Of a stretch of DNA of 53,177 nucleotides, positions 16,757-26,044 are shown one piece after another. Position numbers and translations under genes: made by a program. The notes under the pieces are model-generated. The model had not been told where the DNA came from and made no database searches. It saw nothing but the letters and a program-made list of their open reading frames with translations. Every line of letters starts with the position of its first letter. Within the stretch, counting starts at the first letter, position 1. The stretch is from Bacillota bacterium (GTDB lineage: Bacteria > Bacillota > Sulfobacillia > JAJZYS01 > JAJYTV01), in NCBI GenBank assembly GCA_021793315.1, contig JAJYSZ010000013.1, forward strand, positions 1 to 53,177, given 5' to 3'.

Positions 16757-17788
16757 TTGGAGATCGTCGGAGCGGTACACGGCCATTCCCGCTACTCGGA
16801 CGGGCGGGGCACGGTGGAGGAGATCCGCGACGCGGCGGCAGACGCCGGCCTCGACTTCCTCATCCTGACGGACCACGACACGCTCGCGCCCCTCACGGAC
16901 ATCGGCGAGGGCTTCTACCGCAACACCCTGGTGCTGTTCGGCTGCGAAGTGAGCCCGCCGACCAACCACCTGCTCGTGTTCGGCGCCGTGAGCTGCCCGG
17001 ACAGGAGCCGGCGGCCGCAGGAGTACCTCGACGACGCGAGGGGCCAAGGCGCCCTCACCTTTCTCGCCCATCCGCACGACCGCGGCGTGCCCCTTGCCCA
17101 CATCCCCTCGTACCGCTGGGATGCCTGGCCGATCGAAGGCTACACGGGCCTCGAGGTCTGGAACCACCTCTCGGACTGGTCGGGGCATCTTAAAGGGCTT
17201 GGTTCGGCCGTCCGGGCCCTGCGCCGCCCTGCCCACGCCCTGCACGGGCCGGAGGCTGAGACGCTGCGCCTCTGGGACGAGATGGGCAGAACGCGACCGG
17301 TCGCGGGCATCGCCGGCCTCGACGTGCACGACGTGCAGATCGGCCGGCCGCCGTTCGCCGCGCACATCTTCCGCTACCCCTACGCCATGCGCACCCTGCT
17401 CTGCTACGTCGACCTGCCCGCCTGGGGCGGCGATCCCGAAGCGGCCAAGGCGGACCTGCTTGGCGCGATCGCGCACGGTCGGCTGCACTTCGCGAACCGC
17501 GAACTCGGTGACGCGCGCGGCCTCGGCTTTTTCGGCCTGCGCCCGGGCGCGCCGCCGGCCACGATGGGCGACGAGGTGCCCGCCGGCGAGGTGCAGGAGC
17601 TGCGGCTCACATCGCCCCTCGCGGCGGACCTGCGCATCCTCAAGGACGGCACGGCGATCGGGGGTACGTCGGGCAGAGAGCTTGCGTTGCCCCCGGCGGG
17701 GCCGGGCGTCTACCGCGCAGAACTTCGCCTGCGCCGAGACGGGCGCTCCCTGCCCTGGGCATTCACAAATCCGATCTACCTGCGCTAG
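16757..17788 (+). CDS. PHP-domain metal-dependent phosphoesterase-like protein
   Basis: 343 residues starting at a TTG with GGGGGTGA upstream. PHP motifs: I, VHGHSRYSDGRGTVEE; II, LILTDHDTLAPL; III, FLAHPHDRG; IV, AGLDVHDVQIG. These supply the His and Asp ligands of a multinuclear metal site. The last 80 residues (LRLTSPLAADLRILKDG) look like a small beta-sandwich extension seen in PHP proteins. The substrate is unknown; related proteins hydrolyse nucleotides or phosphate monoesters. It is divergent from the rrf2 operon and convergent with rarA, with a 7-base gap. Confidence 0.85.
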   Translation: MEIVGAVHGHSRYSDGRGTVEEIRDAAADAGLDFLILTDHDTLAPLTDIGEGFYRNTLVLFGCEVSPPTNHLLVFGAVSCPDRSRRPQEYLDDARGQGALTFLAHPHDRGVPLAHIPSYRWDAWPIEGYTGLEVWNHLSDWSGHLKGLGSAVRALRRPAHALHGPEAETLRLWDEMGRTRPVAGIAGLDVHDVQIGRPPFAAHIFRYPYAMRTLLCYVDLPAWGGDPEAAKADLLGAIAHGRLHFANRELGDARGLGFFGLRPGAPPATMGDEVPAGEVQELRLTSPLAADLRILKDGTAIGGTSGRELALPPAGPGVYRAELRLRRDGRSLPWAFTNPIYLR

Positions 17789-17795
17789 CCCGCGC

Positions 17796-19196
17796 CTAGC
17801 TGCGGTGCGGCGTGCCCTTGTGCGGCTCCTCGCCGCCGCCTTTGCGGTGCAGCCGCTCGAAGAGATTCTGCCAGCGCTCCGCAAGCTGCGCCTCGCTCCC
17901 GTGCGTCTGAGGCTGGTAATAGCGCCGCCCGCGCAGGCTCTCGGGCAGGTAGTCCTGCGTCACGACACCCTCCGGGTCGTCGTGCGCGTACTGGTAGCCC
18001 TTGCCGTAGCCCAGCGAGCGCATCATGCCTGTGACGGCGTTGCGCAGATGCAGCGGAACCGGTACTCCTGGTTGCCGGCGCACATCCTCGGCGGCCGCGT
18101 CGTAGGCTCTGAGGCCTGAATTGCTCTTCGGCGCGAGGGCAAGGTAGATCACGGCTTCCGACAGGGGCAGGCGCGCCTCCGGCAAGCCGATCGCCTGCGT
18201 CGCCTGGTAGGCGGCCACCGCAATCCCCAAGGCCGCCGGGTCCCCCAGGCCCACGTCCTCCGCCGCGGAGATCACGATGCGGCGGGCGACGAAAAGCGGA
18301 TCCTCCCCCGCCTCGATCAGCCGGGCAAGCCAGTAGACGGACGCGTCCGCGTCGGAGCCCCGGATGCTTTTGATCAGTGCCGAGGCGAGGTCGTAGTGGA
18401 GGTCACCCTGGCGGTCATGGCGCAAGGCAGGGTGGAGCAAGGCCTCGCGCACCGCCTGTAGTCCGATGCGCCGCCTGCCCTCCCCATCTGGTGCCGTGGC
18501 GCTCGCGGCAAGCTCCAAGGCGTTGAGGGCAGTGCGGGCGTCGCCGCCGGCGTAGCGCTCAAGCTCCTGATACGCCTGCGGTTCCAGTTCGACGCCCATC
18601 CGGCCTAGGCCGGACTCCTGGTCGCGGGTGGCGCGCTCCAGCACCACGCGCATCGCGGCAGCGTCCAGCGGTGCCAGCTGGATCAACTGGCAGCGCGACA
18701 GGAGGGCGTTATTGATGGAAAGGCTCGGATTCTCCGTGGTCGCTCCGATCAGCCTCACAGTCCCGGCCTCGACATGCGGCAGGATCGCGTCCTGCTGGCT
18801 GCGGCTGAATCGGTGCAGTTCGTCGATGAACAGCACGGTGCGCACCCCGTCCTGCATCAGGCGCGAGCGCGCCTCGGCCACTTCCGCCCGCAGGTCGGCG
18901 ACGCCCGCCGTCACGGCCGACAGGGCGACGAAGCGCGCCCCGACCGCCTTGGCGATCAGCCGGGCCAGGGTCGTCTTGCCGCTGCCCGGCGGCCCCCAGA
19001 TCAGGAGGGAGGGCAGCTCTCCCTGCGCGATCACTCTGCGCAGTACGCTGCCCTCGCCGATCACCGCGTCCTGGCCCACGAACTCCGCAAACGAACGGGG
19101 CCGCATGCGCGCGGCCAGGGGCATGGCGGAGCGGGCCCGTTCGGGATCCTCAAAGAGCCCCGGCCCGCCACCCTCCCCGGCACCCCTGCCCGGCAC
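17796..19196 (-). CDS. rarA: Replication-associated recombination protein A (MgsA/RarA, AAA+ ATPase)
   Basis: 466 residues from a GTG three bases after the upstream stop (GAGGTCTAGGGC before it). AAA+ features: Walker A GPPGSGKTTLAR, Walker B VLFIDELHRFSR, sensor-1 IGATTENPSLSINNALLSRC, then the tetramerisation domain with IKSIRGSDADASVYWLARL and EDVGLGDPAAL. It acts at stalled replication forks. In Bacillus rarA lies next to cymR; here it is the last gene after the histidine-utilization genes, so it may share their transcript. Confidence 0.95.
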   Translation of the reverse strand: MPGRGAGEGGGPGLFEDPERARSAMPLAARMRPRSFAEFVGQDAVIGEGSVLRRVIAQGELPSLLIWGPPGSGKTTLARLIAKAVGARFVALSAVTAGVADLRAEVAEARSRLMQDGVRTVLFIDELHRFSRSQQDAILPHVEAGTVRLIGATTENPSLSINNALLSRCQLIQLAPLDAAAMRVVLERATRDQESGLGRMGVELEPQAYQELERYAGGDARTALNALELAASATAPDGEGRRRIGLQAVREALLHPALRHDRQGDLHYDLASALIKSIRGSDADASVYWLARLIEAGEDPLFVARRIVISAAEDVGLGDPAALGIAVAAYQATQAIGLPEARLPLSEAVIYLALAPKSNSGLRAYDAAAEDVRRQPGVPVPLHLRNAVTGMMRSLGYGKGYQYAHDDPEGVVTQDYLPESLRGRRYYQPQTHGSEAQLAERWQNLFERLHRKGGGEEPHKGTPHRS

Positions 19197-19199
19197 GCC

Positions 19200-19745
19200 C
19201 TAGACCTCGGGGAGCTGCCGCCGGATCGCGGCCCTGCGCTCCTCGAGCGATGCGCGCAACTCGTCGGCGTCCGCGGCGCCGTCGAGGTTGATCGCCACGT
19301 TCCGGCCGGCCACGTCGGCCGCGGCCGCCGCAAAGACCACGGCGCTCTCCCAGTCCGAGCGGGCCGAGTTCGGCACAAGCGCCTCAATCTTGCGGATGAG
19401 GTCCAGGAGCCTCAGGACGAGATCCATCGTCTCGAGAGGCGTAAGCGCGGCGCCCTTCAGGGCCTGGGCGATGCGCTCCTTGCGGCCCTCGGCGTCCTTC
19501 GGCTCACGGTAGGCCGCCATCACCACCTCGAACGAGGCGGAGTCGAGATCTGCCTGATGCAGGAACGCCTTGCGCAGATCGGCCGCCGGAGCCAGGATCT
19601 CCTGCGCGCCTGGCCGCTCCTTCTTGGCGGCAATGCCTGCGCACATCTCCACAAGCGCCGCCGACACGGCCCCGGCATAGCACGCCGCCGAACCGCCGCC
19701 AGGCGCCGCGGTGGGAGCAGCCAAGGCATCTAGGAATCGATCCAT
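19200..19745 (-). CDS. Formimidoyltetrahydrofolate cyclodeaminase family protein
   Basis: 181 residues of the FTCD-C/FchA family: PTAAPGGGSAACYAGAVSAALVEM is the glycine-rich N-terminal block (quoted in part, APGGGSAACYAGA), and the rest is helical (TPLETMDLVLRLLDLI). The enzyme converts 5-formimino-THF into 5,10-methenyl-THF and ammonia, finishing the step begun by FtcD. Its ATG lies 16 bases inside hutI. In many organisms this domain is fused to the formimidoyltransferase; here the two are separate genes. Confidence 0.9.
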   Translation of the reverse strand: MDRFLDALAAPTAAPGGGSAACYAGAVSAALVEMCAGIAAKKERPGAQEILAPAADLRKAFLHQADLDSASFEVVMAAYREPKDAEGRKERIAQALKGAALTPLETMDLVLRLLDLIRKIEALVPNSARSDWESAVVFAAAAADVAGRNVAINLDGAADADELRASLEERRAAIRRQLPEV

Positions 19746-21016
19746 GCCTGTACCTCCTCTGTCACGCGGCCGGATCTCGCCACGAGGCGGCCGGCCGCGT
19801 AAACGGCCTGCACGGGGTTCATGCCGAAACTGTACATCAGAACGCGGTAGTCCGGGTCGTCGAGGAGGACAAAGTCAGCCCGCAGCCCCGGCGCGACCTG
19901 CCCCCGCGATCCCTCCAGCCCGAGGGCCAGCGCCGCGCCGCGCGTGGCGGCGAGCAGGGCCTCCGCAGGCGTGAAACCGGCCCGGTGCATCGCCAAGGCC
20001 ATCGTCATCGGCATCGAGAAGGTCGGGCTGGAGCCTGGGTTATGGTCTGTCGCCAGGGCGGCGACGACGCCGGCTGCCCGCTGCCGCGCCGCGGGGAGCG
20101 CCTGTTCATGCAGGAAGAACGCGGTGCCCGGCAGGTTCACCGCCACGACGGAGTTCTCCGCCATCGCGTTGAGGCCCTGGTCGGTCGCGGCGAGCAGGTG
20201 GTCCGCGCAGAGGGCGCCGAGTTCCGCCGCCAGTTCCGCGCCATCGCTGGGCCGGAGCTCGTCGGCGTGCAGCCGCACGGCGAGGCCGGCCGCGCGCGCC
20301 GCCTCGAGGTGGCGTCGGGTGTCCGCCGGCGAGAAGACGCCCTGCTCGCAGAAGACATCGACAGCGTCCGCGAGATCGCGCTTCTTCACATCCGCGAGCA
20401 TGCCGTCCATCGCGAGGAGATGGTCTTCGCGGTTCTCGACGCCGAGCGGCCAGGCGTGCAGGCCGAGGAAGGTGCGGTAGATCTCGACCGGGGCGTGCCG
20501 TCGAACCTGCGCGAGCACGCGCAGGAGCCGCATCTCGCGCTCCGGCGTGAGCCCGTAGCCCGTCTTCACCTCGACCGTCGTCGTGCCATACGTTGCAGTC
20601 TCGGCGATGCGCCGTCTCGTCTCGCGGGCCAGGTTTTCGTCGTCCACCGCCGCGGTCTGGCGAACGGTCTCCTGGATGCCGCCGCCCGCGTCGAGGATCT
20701 CGAGGTAGCCCTTCCCCTCCTGCCGCAGCTGCATCTCCGGGATGCGGCGCCCGTGGTAGAGGGCGTGCGTGTGCGGATCGACGAAGCCCGGCACAAGGGC
20801 GCGCCCCTCGGCATCCACGAGCACGGTGTCCGGGCCGAGCGTCGTCTGCGCCAGCACCTCCTCGGTCTTGCCGATGCGCTCGATGCGGCCACTGGCCACG
20901 ACGAGGGCTCCATCCTCGATCATCTGGAGCTCGTGCACCTTGCCCATGGCGATCTCCGACTCGCTGCAAGGCACCATGCGTGCATGGAAGACGACGAGAT
21001 CCGGCGCGCCGCTCAA
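19730..21016 (-). CDS. hutI: Imidazolonepropionase
   Basis: 428 residues, beginning at a TTG whose last two bases form the ftcD stop (TTGA). Amidohydrolase motifs: PGFVDPHTHALYHGRR binds the metal, HADELRPSDGAELAAELGA and DHLLAATDQG follow, and TDHNPGSSPTFSMPMTMALA holds the conserved Asp. It hydrolyses 4-imidazolone-5-propanoate to N-formimino-L-glutamate in histidine degradation. Tight overlaps on both sides put it in one coupled operon. Confidence 0.96.
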   Translation of the reverse strand: MSGAPDLVVFHARMVPCSESEIAMGKVHELQMIEDGALVVASGRIERIGKTEEVLAQTTLGPDTVLVDAEGRALVPGFVDPHTHALYHGRRIPEMQLRQEGKGYLEILDAGGGIQETVRQTAAVDDENLARETRRRIAETATYGTTTVEVKTGYGLTPEREMRLLRVLAQVRRHAPVEIYRTFLGLHAWPLGVENREDHLLAMDGMLADVKKRDLADAVDVFCEQGVFSPADTRRHLEAARAAGLAVRLHADELRPSDGAELAAELGALCADHLLAATDQGLNAMAENSVVAVNLPGTAFFLHEQALPAARQRAAGVVAALATDHNPGSSPTFSMPMTMALAMHRAGFTPAEALLAATRGAALALGLEGSRGQVAPGLRADFVLLDDPDYRVLMYSFGMNPVQAVYAAGRLVARSGRVTEEVQAWIDS

Positions 21017-21921
21017 GACTTCTCAGCCTCCTGCATCAGGCGCACCTCCAGCACCTGCCCGGATTGGAAGCCTTGCAGGCGCAGGCTGCGCTCGGCCACG
21101 GCCAGCATGGACGCGAGCGGCACCAGGCCGACGATCTCCGCGTGCGAGACCGCAACGCCGTACTGGGCGGCCTCGCGTTCCACGAACTCGTAGGCCCTGT
21201 GGATCGGCGTGGCATCCACGTCGACGAGGTTCATCGACACCTGGACGGCTCCCTGGGCACTCGTGTCGATGGCCAGGGCGCGGACGTTCTTGAGCCCGCC
21301 CGAGCTTTCGCGCACCGCCTTGGCGACGCGCTTCGCGATCTCGAGGTCCAGCGTCCGCAGGTACACGTTGAAGGCGACCAGGGGCTTGCGGGCCCCGATC
21401 ACGGAGGCGCCAAAGGTGGGATGAAGCTCGGGGCCGCCGATGTCGGGCCGGCGCGAGGGATCCTGGCGGACGGTCTCGCGCAGTCCCTCGTAATTGCCCT
21501 TGCGAATCGCGGGCAGCAGCTTCTTGGCGCCAATCGAGGCCTCTTCGTAGAAGTAGACCGGCACCGAAAGCTCCTGCCACAGGCGCTGTCCAAGTTCGTG
21601 CGCCGCGGCGACGGCATCCTCCATCGTCGCGTCGTCGAGCGGCAGGAAAGGCAGCACGTCGAGCGCGCCGATGCGGGGGTGCTCGCCCTGGTGATGGTTG
21701 AGGTCGATCTCGCGCAGCGCCACCCTGCAGGCGGCGATGGTCGCCGCGATGAGGTCCTCCGCCGAGCCTGCGGCCGTCAAAACGCAGCGATTGTGGTCGG
21801 GATCCGCCTCATGGTCGAGGAGGACGACGCCCTTGGCGTCGCTGTAGCTGCGGTAAAGCGCCTCAAGCACATCGGGTCGGCGACCCTCGCTGAAGTTCGG
21901 TACGATCTCGAAACGCTTCAA
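21013..21921 (-). CDS. ftcD: Glutamate formimidoyltransferase
   Basis: 302 residues from the TTG at 21921, set by GCAGGAGGGATCGGACTC; a longer reading to 21969 lacks such a site. The sequence begins KRFEIVPNFSEGRRPDVLEA, the FTCD N-terminal signature, and has DHNRCVLTAAG and NHHQGEHPRIGALDVLPFLP. It moves the formimino group from N-formiminoglutamate to tetrahydrofolate. The start overlaps the hutH stop as TTGA, the same coupling seen with hutI. Confidence 0.95.
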   Translation of the reverse strand: MKRFEIVPNFSEGRRPDVLEALYRSYSDAKGVVLLDHEADPDHNRCVLTAAGSAEDLIAATIAACRVALREIDLNHHQGEHPRIGALDVLPFLPLDDATMEDAVAAAHELGQRLWQELSVPVYFYEEASIGAKKLLPAIRKGNYEGLRETVRQDPSRRPDIGGPELHPTFGASVIGARKPLVAFNVYLRTLDLEIAKRVAKAVRESSGGLKNVRALAIDTSAQGAVQVSMNLVDVDATPIHRAYEFVEREAAQYGVAVSHAEIVGLVPLASMLAVAERSLRLQGFQSGQVLEVRLMQEAEKS

Positions 21922-23429
21922 GAGTCCGATCCCTCCTGCGCCGCGGCGAGCAGAGCGCCCGAACGGCAAAGTTCCGCACCGGCTGCGAGATCCAGGGAAA
22001 GCACCGTGTCATCGTAGTAGGCGATGCGCCCGCGCACGAAGTCGTAGGCACGCTTGCCGGCCGGCGAGAGGTCGGCAGGTCCCGCCAGGTCCAGGGCCTG
22101 GCAGGCAGCCACAAGCTCGATGCCGAGCACCTGCCAGCTCTGGCGCAGCACCTCGCGCAGCTTCAGTGCGCCGACGGAGCCCATCGACACGAAGTCCTCC
22201 TGATTGCCCGAGGTGGGGATCGAGTCGACGGACGCCGGATGGCAAAGCACCTTGTTGTGGGATACGAGGGCGGCGGACGTGTACTGCGCGATCATGAGTC
22301 CCGATGAGATGCCGCCGTGGTCGCTGAGGAACGGGGGCAGTCCGCTCAGATGCGGATTGACCATGCGCTCGGTGCGGCGCTCCGAAATGGACGCGAGCTC
22401 GGCGACGGCGATCGAGAGGTAGTCGAGCGCCACCGCGAGCGGTTCGCCATGGAAATTGCCGCCCGATCGGACCTGCTGCTCGTCGGGGAAGACGAGCGGG
22501 TTGTCCGTCGCGCTGTTGACCTCGATCTCAAGCACCGTGCGCACGTGCGCGAAAGCCTGCCGGCTCGCGCCGTGCGCCTGCGGAATGCAGCGCAGGCTGT
22601 ACGGGTCCTGCATGCGCAGCTGACCAGGCGAGGTGGTGAGCTTCGAACCGGCGAGCCATGTCCTGAGATTGCGGGCAGCCTGGATCGCGCCCGGGTGGGG
22701 GCGCGCGAGGATGATCGACTCGTCGTACGCGTCGGGGATGCCGTGCAGGGCCTGGACGGTCAGGCTGGCGACGACGTCGGCGGTGTCCGCCATCAGCTCG
22801 GCCTCGAGCAGGCCGAGGGTGCCGATCGACGCCATCAGCTGCGTGCCGTTCGTCAAGGCAAGTCCTTCCTTGGCCTGCAGCCGCATCGGCTGCAGGCCAA
22901 TCCGGGCCTGCGCGTCCGTGGCCGGAAGGCGCTCGCCGCGCAGGTGCATCTCGCCGAGTCCGAGCAGCGGCAGCGCCAGGTGGGCCAAGGGCGCAAGGTC
23001 ACCGCTTGCTCCCACGGAACCCTGACTCGGCACGACCGGCAGACAATCCTCCCGGATCCACGTGAGCAGGCGTTCGACGAGATCGATGCGCACGCCCGAA
23101 TAGCCCTTCGCGAGCGCGTTCGCGCGCAAAAGAAGCATCGCGCGCACGACGTCCGCCGGAAGTTCCGGCCCGACGCCTGCGGCGTGATTCTTGAGCAGGT
23201 TCTCCTGCAGGATCTCCCTGTCCTCTGGCGGGATCGGTACCCTCGCGAGGTCCCCGAAGCCAGTCGTCACCCCGTAGACGGCCCTGCCGTCCCGCAGAGC
23301 CTCCTCCACCATGTCGCGGCTGTCCTTCAGCTGGCGCGCCGCCCGCGCCGTGAGTCTTGGCTGCTCAACGCCGCGGGCCACCGCCTTGACGTCCTCGAGC
23401 GTGAGATGATGCCCGTCGATCTCGAGCAA
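21918..23429 (-). CDS. hutH: Histidine ammonia-lyase
   Basis: 503 residues from a TTG with CAGGAGGCGATCGA upstream. GSVGASGDLAPLAHLALPLLG contains the Ala-Ser-Gly triad that cyclises into the MIO cofactor; YGVTTGFGDLA and QDPYSLRC-type (MQDPYSLRCIPQAHG) blocks are present. It removes ammonia from histidine to give urocanate, the first step of the pathway. It is first in the operon hutH-ftcD-hutI-cyclodeaminase, with a promoter about 40 bases upstream. Urocanase is not encoded anywhere in this window. Confidence 0.97.
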   Translation of the reverse strand: MLEIDGHHLTLEDVKAVARGVEQPRLTARAARQLKDSRDMVEEALRDGRAVYGVTTGFGDLARVPIPPEDREILQENLLKNHAAGVGPELPADVVRAMLLLRANALAKGYSGVRIDLVERLLTWIREDCLPVVPSQGSVGASGDLAPLAHLALPLLGLGEMHLRGERLPATDAQARIGLQPMRLQAKEGLALTNGTQLMASIGTLGLLEAELMADTADVVASLTVQALHGIPDAYDESIILARPHPGAIQAARNLRTWLAGSKLTTSPGQLRMQDPYSLRCIPQAHGASRQAFAHVRTVLEIEVNSATDNPLVFPDEQQVRSGGNFHGEPLAVALDYLSIAVAELASISERRTERMVNPHLSGLPPFLSDHGGISSGLMIAQYTSAALVSHNKVLCHPASVDSIPTSGNQEDFVSMGSVGALKLREVLRQSWQVLGIELVAACQALDLAGPADLSPAGKRAYDFVRGRIAYYDDTVLSLDLAAGAELCRSGALLAAAQEGSDS

Positions 23430-23476
23430 TCGATCGCCTCCTGGTCCAAAGCAGCCTCGGGCCGCCTTCTGCCCTC

Positions 23477-23505
23477 GTTATACCCGCGGCCCGCAAGAGT
23501 GTCCA
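23477..23505 (-). promoter_or_regulatory. Sigma-A promoter of the histidine-utilization operon
   Basis: Minus-strand TGGACA (23500-23505), 17-base spacer, TATAAC (23477-23482). It gives a leader of about 40 bases before hutH, too short for a riboswitch. No HutP-type repeat was recognised. Confidence 0.6.
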
Positions 23506-23558
23506 CGCCGCCGCACTAGCATGGTAGAGCGCCTGCCGCGGACAGGCCAGGGGCTTTC

Positions 23559-23885
23559 TCAGCCGGCGGCAGAAACGATGCAGGCAAGGATGGTGAAACG
23601 CCCCCTGGGGGCCTTCATCGCATGCGGCACCATCGGCGGCACGACGACCAGGTCTCCCGCCTTCGCCTCGTGGGCCTCCTCGCCGGACACGAGCACTCCC
23701 TCACCCGAAAAGGCCTGCATCAGCACCGTGGCGGCCGCGGTGTGTCTTGGGATCTCCTGCCCCTCCTCAAGGCAGAAGAGCACAACCCTCAGCGAACCCT
23801 GCTCTGCGATCGGGACCCGAACCGGCTCTGCCGGGTCAAAACGGACTTGCTCGCCTACGCGCTCCACAAGCATTCCTCCGCGCAC
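23559..23885 (-). CDS. Small single-domain cupin protein
   Basis: 108 residues. A GTG at 23885 is chosen for the upstream GAGGAATTCAG; an ATG four codons later and a GTG two codons after that are alternatives. Cupin blocks: IPRHTAAATVLMQAFSGEG (motif 1) and AGDLVVVPPMVPHAMKAP (motif 2), the latter with a metal-binding His. In motif 1 the usual HxH is reduced to a single His. It may bind a small ligand or metal in the beta-barrel. No operon partner is evident. Confidence 0.8.
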   Translation of the reverse strand: MRGGMLVERVGEQVRFDPAEPVRVPIAEQGSLRVVLFCLEEGQEIPRHTAAATVLMQAFSGEGVLVSGEEAHEAKAGDLVVVPPMVPHAMKAPRGRFTILACIVSAAG

Positions 23886-24310
23886 CTGAATTCCTCGCCT
23901 GCGGCAAGGTTCCGGGATAAAGCCTACGTCCGGCCGCCGGGCCCGGAGGTGATGAGCGACACTTTAGCCTGGGCACGGTGCCCCACGTCAGGATGCCCCG
24001 CGCGAGCGCATGGGCGAAGCCTGCCGCCGCGCACCCGGCGCATGCTTCCCTAAAGGGTGGCAGACGGACTCTCGCGCATGATCCCAAGAAACTGGCTGCG
24101 AAGGTCTGTGGCGGAGGCGGCCGTTTGCGGACGAGGTTTCTCGCCACCGCGGCCATCACCGCACTGCTCTCCTCTGGCGGCACCCTGCACATGAAGCCGG
24201 GGGTGCATGGCAGGGGAATCCGTGTGGCGCCGGCGGTCGTGACATTTTGCACACCGCCACGGTCGGGCTGATCCAGGCATGCCTTGGGTGCTGGTCGTCG
24301 AGCGGGTAGC
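23886..24310. other. Gene-poor stretch before the decayed transporter
   Basis: No reading frame here has a ribosome site or recognisable family features. Together with the MFS remnant next to it, it looks like decaying sequence between the cupin gene and the hisS promoter. Confidence 0.5.
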
Positions 24311-24560
24311 TCATGGTGACGAACTGCACCATGCGCGCGCCGGGTGATAGGAAACCGCCCGGCTGCCCTGCACCAGGGCGTTCGCGTCCGCGTGCTGCTC
24401 CTCCTTGACGAGGGCCGGGAAGAGCGAGCCCTGGGCCAGCTGGAACAAAAGGCTGCAGGCGCCTGCCAAGACAGCCGCCGCGTAGAGATCAGCCGACGGC
24501 GCCTTGCCGCGCTGATCGGCGTCCACGCAACCCGAGAGCTTGGCGCCGCGGGCGCCAAGC
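24311..24560 (-). pseudogene. Decayed MFS transporter fragment
   Basis: Translation in one minus-strand frame gives DLYAAAVLAGACSLLFQLAQ, then GSLFPALVKEEQHADANALV and QGSRAVSY, close to a TM4-5 stretch of MFS exporters (compare the common pattern S.LPALV...QL..ANAL.QGSRA). Upstream PLGALAARKLSG is in another frame, and after QGSRAVSY the expected GPALGG is lost. At least two frameshifts and missing ends make it nonfunctional. Confidence 0.65.
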
Positions 24561-24697
24561 TCGGCTGCCTCTGGCTCCTGCCGTCGCCCATTTTGACCAT
24601 CAGGAGCCTGGGGGACGCGGGAGACGTCTCCGCTTGGGACGTGATGGAGCCGCCCAGAGCCCCTCGTGTGGCTTTATCGGTTGGGTCGGTCCCGTCT

Positions 24698-24727
24698 TTG
24701 ACAGGCCTTGGACGGGGCACCTACAAT
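24698..24727 (+). promoter_or_regulatory. Sigma-A promoter of hisS-aspS
   Basis: TTGACA (24698-24703), 18-base spacer, TACAAT (24722-24727). The start codon of hisS follows 32 bases later, leaving no room for a T-box leader. Confidence 0.7.
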
Positions 24728-24759
24728 GGAATGAACTTTGGTAAAGGACAGGTGGCCCA

Positions 24760-26019
24760 ATGGATCTCCAGCGCCCGCGCGGCACCCAGGACATCCTTCC
24801 CGCCGAGACGCCGATCTGGCACCGCGTCGAGGCCGCCGCACATAGGGTCGCCCAATCCTACGGCTACCGCGAGATCCGCACACCCGTCTTCGAGCACGTC
24901 GAGGTCTTCCGGCGCGGCGTGGGCGATGCGACGGACATCGTTGAGAAGGAGATGTACGAGTTCGAGGACCGCGGCGGGCGCAAGCTCGTCCTGCGTCCCG
25001 AAAGCACCGCGGCCGTGGCTCGCGCCCTGCAGCAGACGTCGCTGCTCGCCGAGCCGCCCGTCAGGCTCTACTACATCCAGTCCCACTTCCGCTACGAGCG
25101 GCCGCAGTCCGGGCGCCTGCGCCAGCACACGCAGTTCGGTGTCGAGGCATGGGGTGTTCCCGGTCCGCTTGCGGACGCCGAGGTGATCGCCCTGGCGGAA
25201 AGCCTGCTCACCGAGCTCGGCCTCACGGGACTGGTCGTGCGCCTCAATTCGATCGGCTGCAGCGAGTGCCGCCCCCGCTACCGCGAGGCGCTCGTGGCGT
25301 ACCTGGGCAGCCGTCGCGACGAGCTCTGCGGCGACTGCCAGCGCAGGCTGGAGCGCAACCCCCTGCGCGTTCTCGACTGCAAGGTGCCGGACTGCCAGGC
25401 CGTGGTGGCCGGCGGCCCCAAGCCGCTCGACTACCTCTGCGAAGCCTGCGAGACCCATCTGGGAGGCGTGGAGGCGGCTCTCTCCGCCCTCGGCGTCGCC
25501 TACGCGCGCGACGGTTCGCTGGTGCGCGGCCTGGACTACTACAGCCGCACCGTGTTCGAGATCGGCTACGAGAAGCTCGGCGCGCAGTCGACGGTCTGCG
25601 GCGGCGGCCGCTATGACGGGCTGATGGAAGTGCTCGGCGGCAAGCCGCAGCCTGCCGTCGGGTTCGGCCTCGGCCTGGAGCGTCTCATCCTGACGCTCGA
25701 GGCCGAGGGACTGCTGCCGCCCGCAGAGCCGCCTGTGGACATCTATGTCGCCTATCTCGGTCCCGAGCTCGGTCCTGAGGCCATGCGCATCGCGCGGATG
25801 CTGCGCTCTGCGGGCCAGAGGGTCGAGTTGGAGGCCCTGGGACGCAGCCTCAAGGCGCAACTTCGGCGCGCGCAAAAGCTCCTGGCGCCCTATGTGGTGA
25901 TCATCGGCCCGCAGGAGCTCGAGCGCGGTGTCGCGATGGTGCGAAATATGAAGACCTCCGCACAGACGGAGGTCCCGATCGAAAGCCTCGCCGGATCCTT
26001 CGACAGCCAGACTTCCTGA
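24760..26019 (+). CDS. hisS: Histidyl-tRNA synthetase
   Basis: 419 residues, starting with an ATG after GGACAGGTGGCCCA. The N-terminus LQRPRGTQDILPAE is typical of HisRS. Class II motif 2 is YIQSHFRYERPQSGRLRQHTQ (quoted in part: HFRYERPQSGRLRQ), the histidine loop is GLDYYSRTVFEI, and motif 3 is PAVGFGLGLERLILTL. The C-terminal anticodon-binding domain follows. It charges tRNA-His. The pair hisS-aspS is conserved in Firmicutes. Confidence 0.97.
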   Translation: MDLQRPRGTQDILPAETPIWHRVEAAAHRVAQSYGYREIRTPVFEHVEVFRRGVGDATDIVEKEMYEFEDRGGRKLVLRPESTAAVARALQQTSLLAEPPVRLYYIQSHFRYERPQSGRLRQHTQFGVEAWGVPGPLADAEVIALAESLLTELGLTGLVVRLNSIGCSECRPRYREALVAYLGSRRDELCGDCQRRLERNPLRVLDCKVPDCQAVVAGGPKPLDYLCEACETHLGGVEAALSALGVAYARDGSLVRGLDYYSRTVFEIGYEKLGAQSTVCGGGRYDGLMEVLGGKPQPAVGFGLGLERLILTLEAEGLLPPAEPPVDIYVAYLGPELGPEAMRIARMLRSAGQRVELEALGRSLKAQLRRAQKLLAPYVVIIGPQELERGVAMVRNMKTSAQTEVPIESLAGSFDSQTS

Positions 26020-26044
26020 GCTTGGAAAGGAGTTCCCTGAGCGC

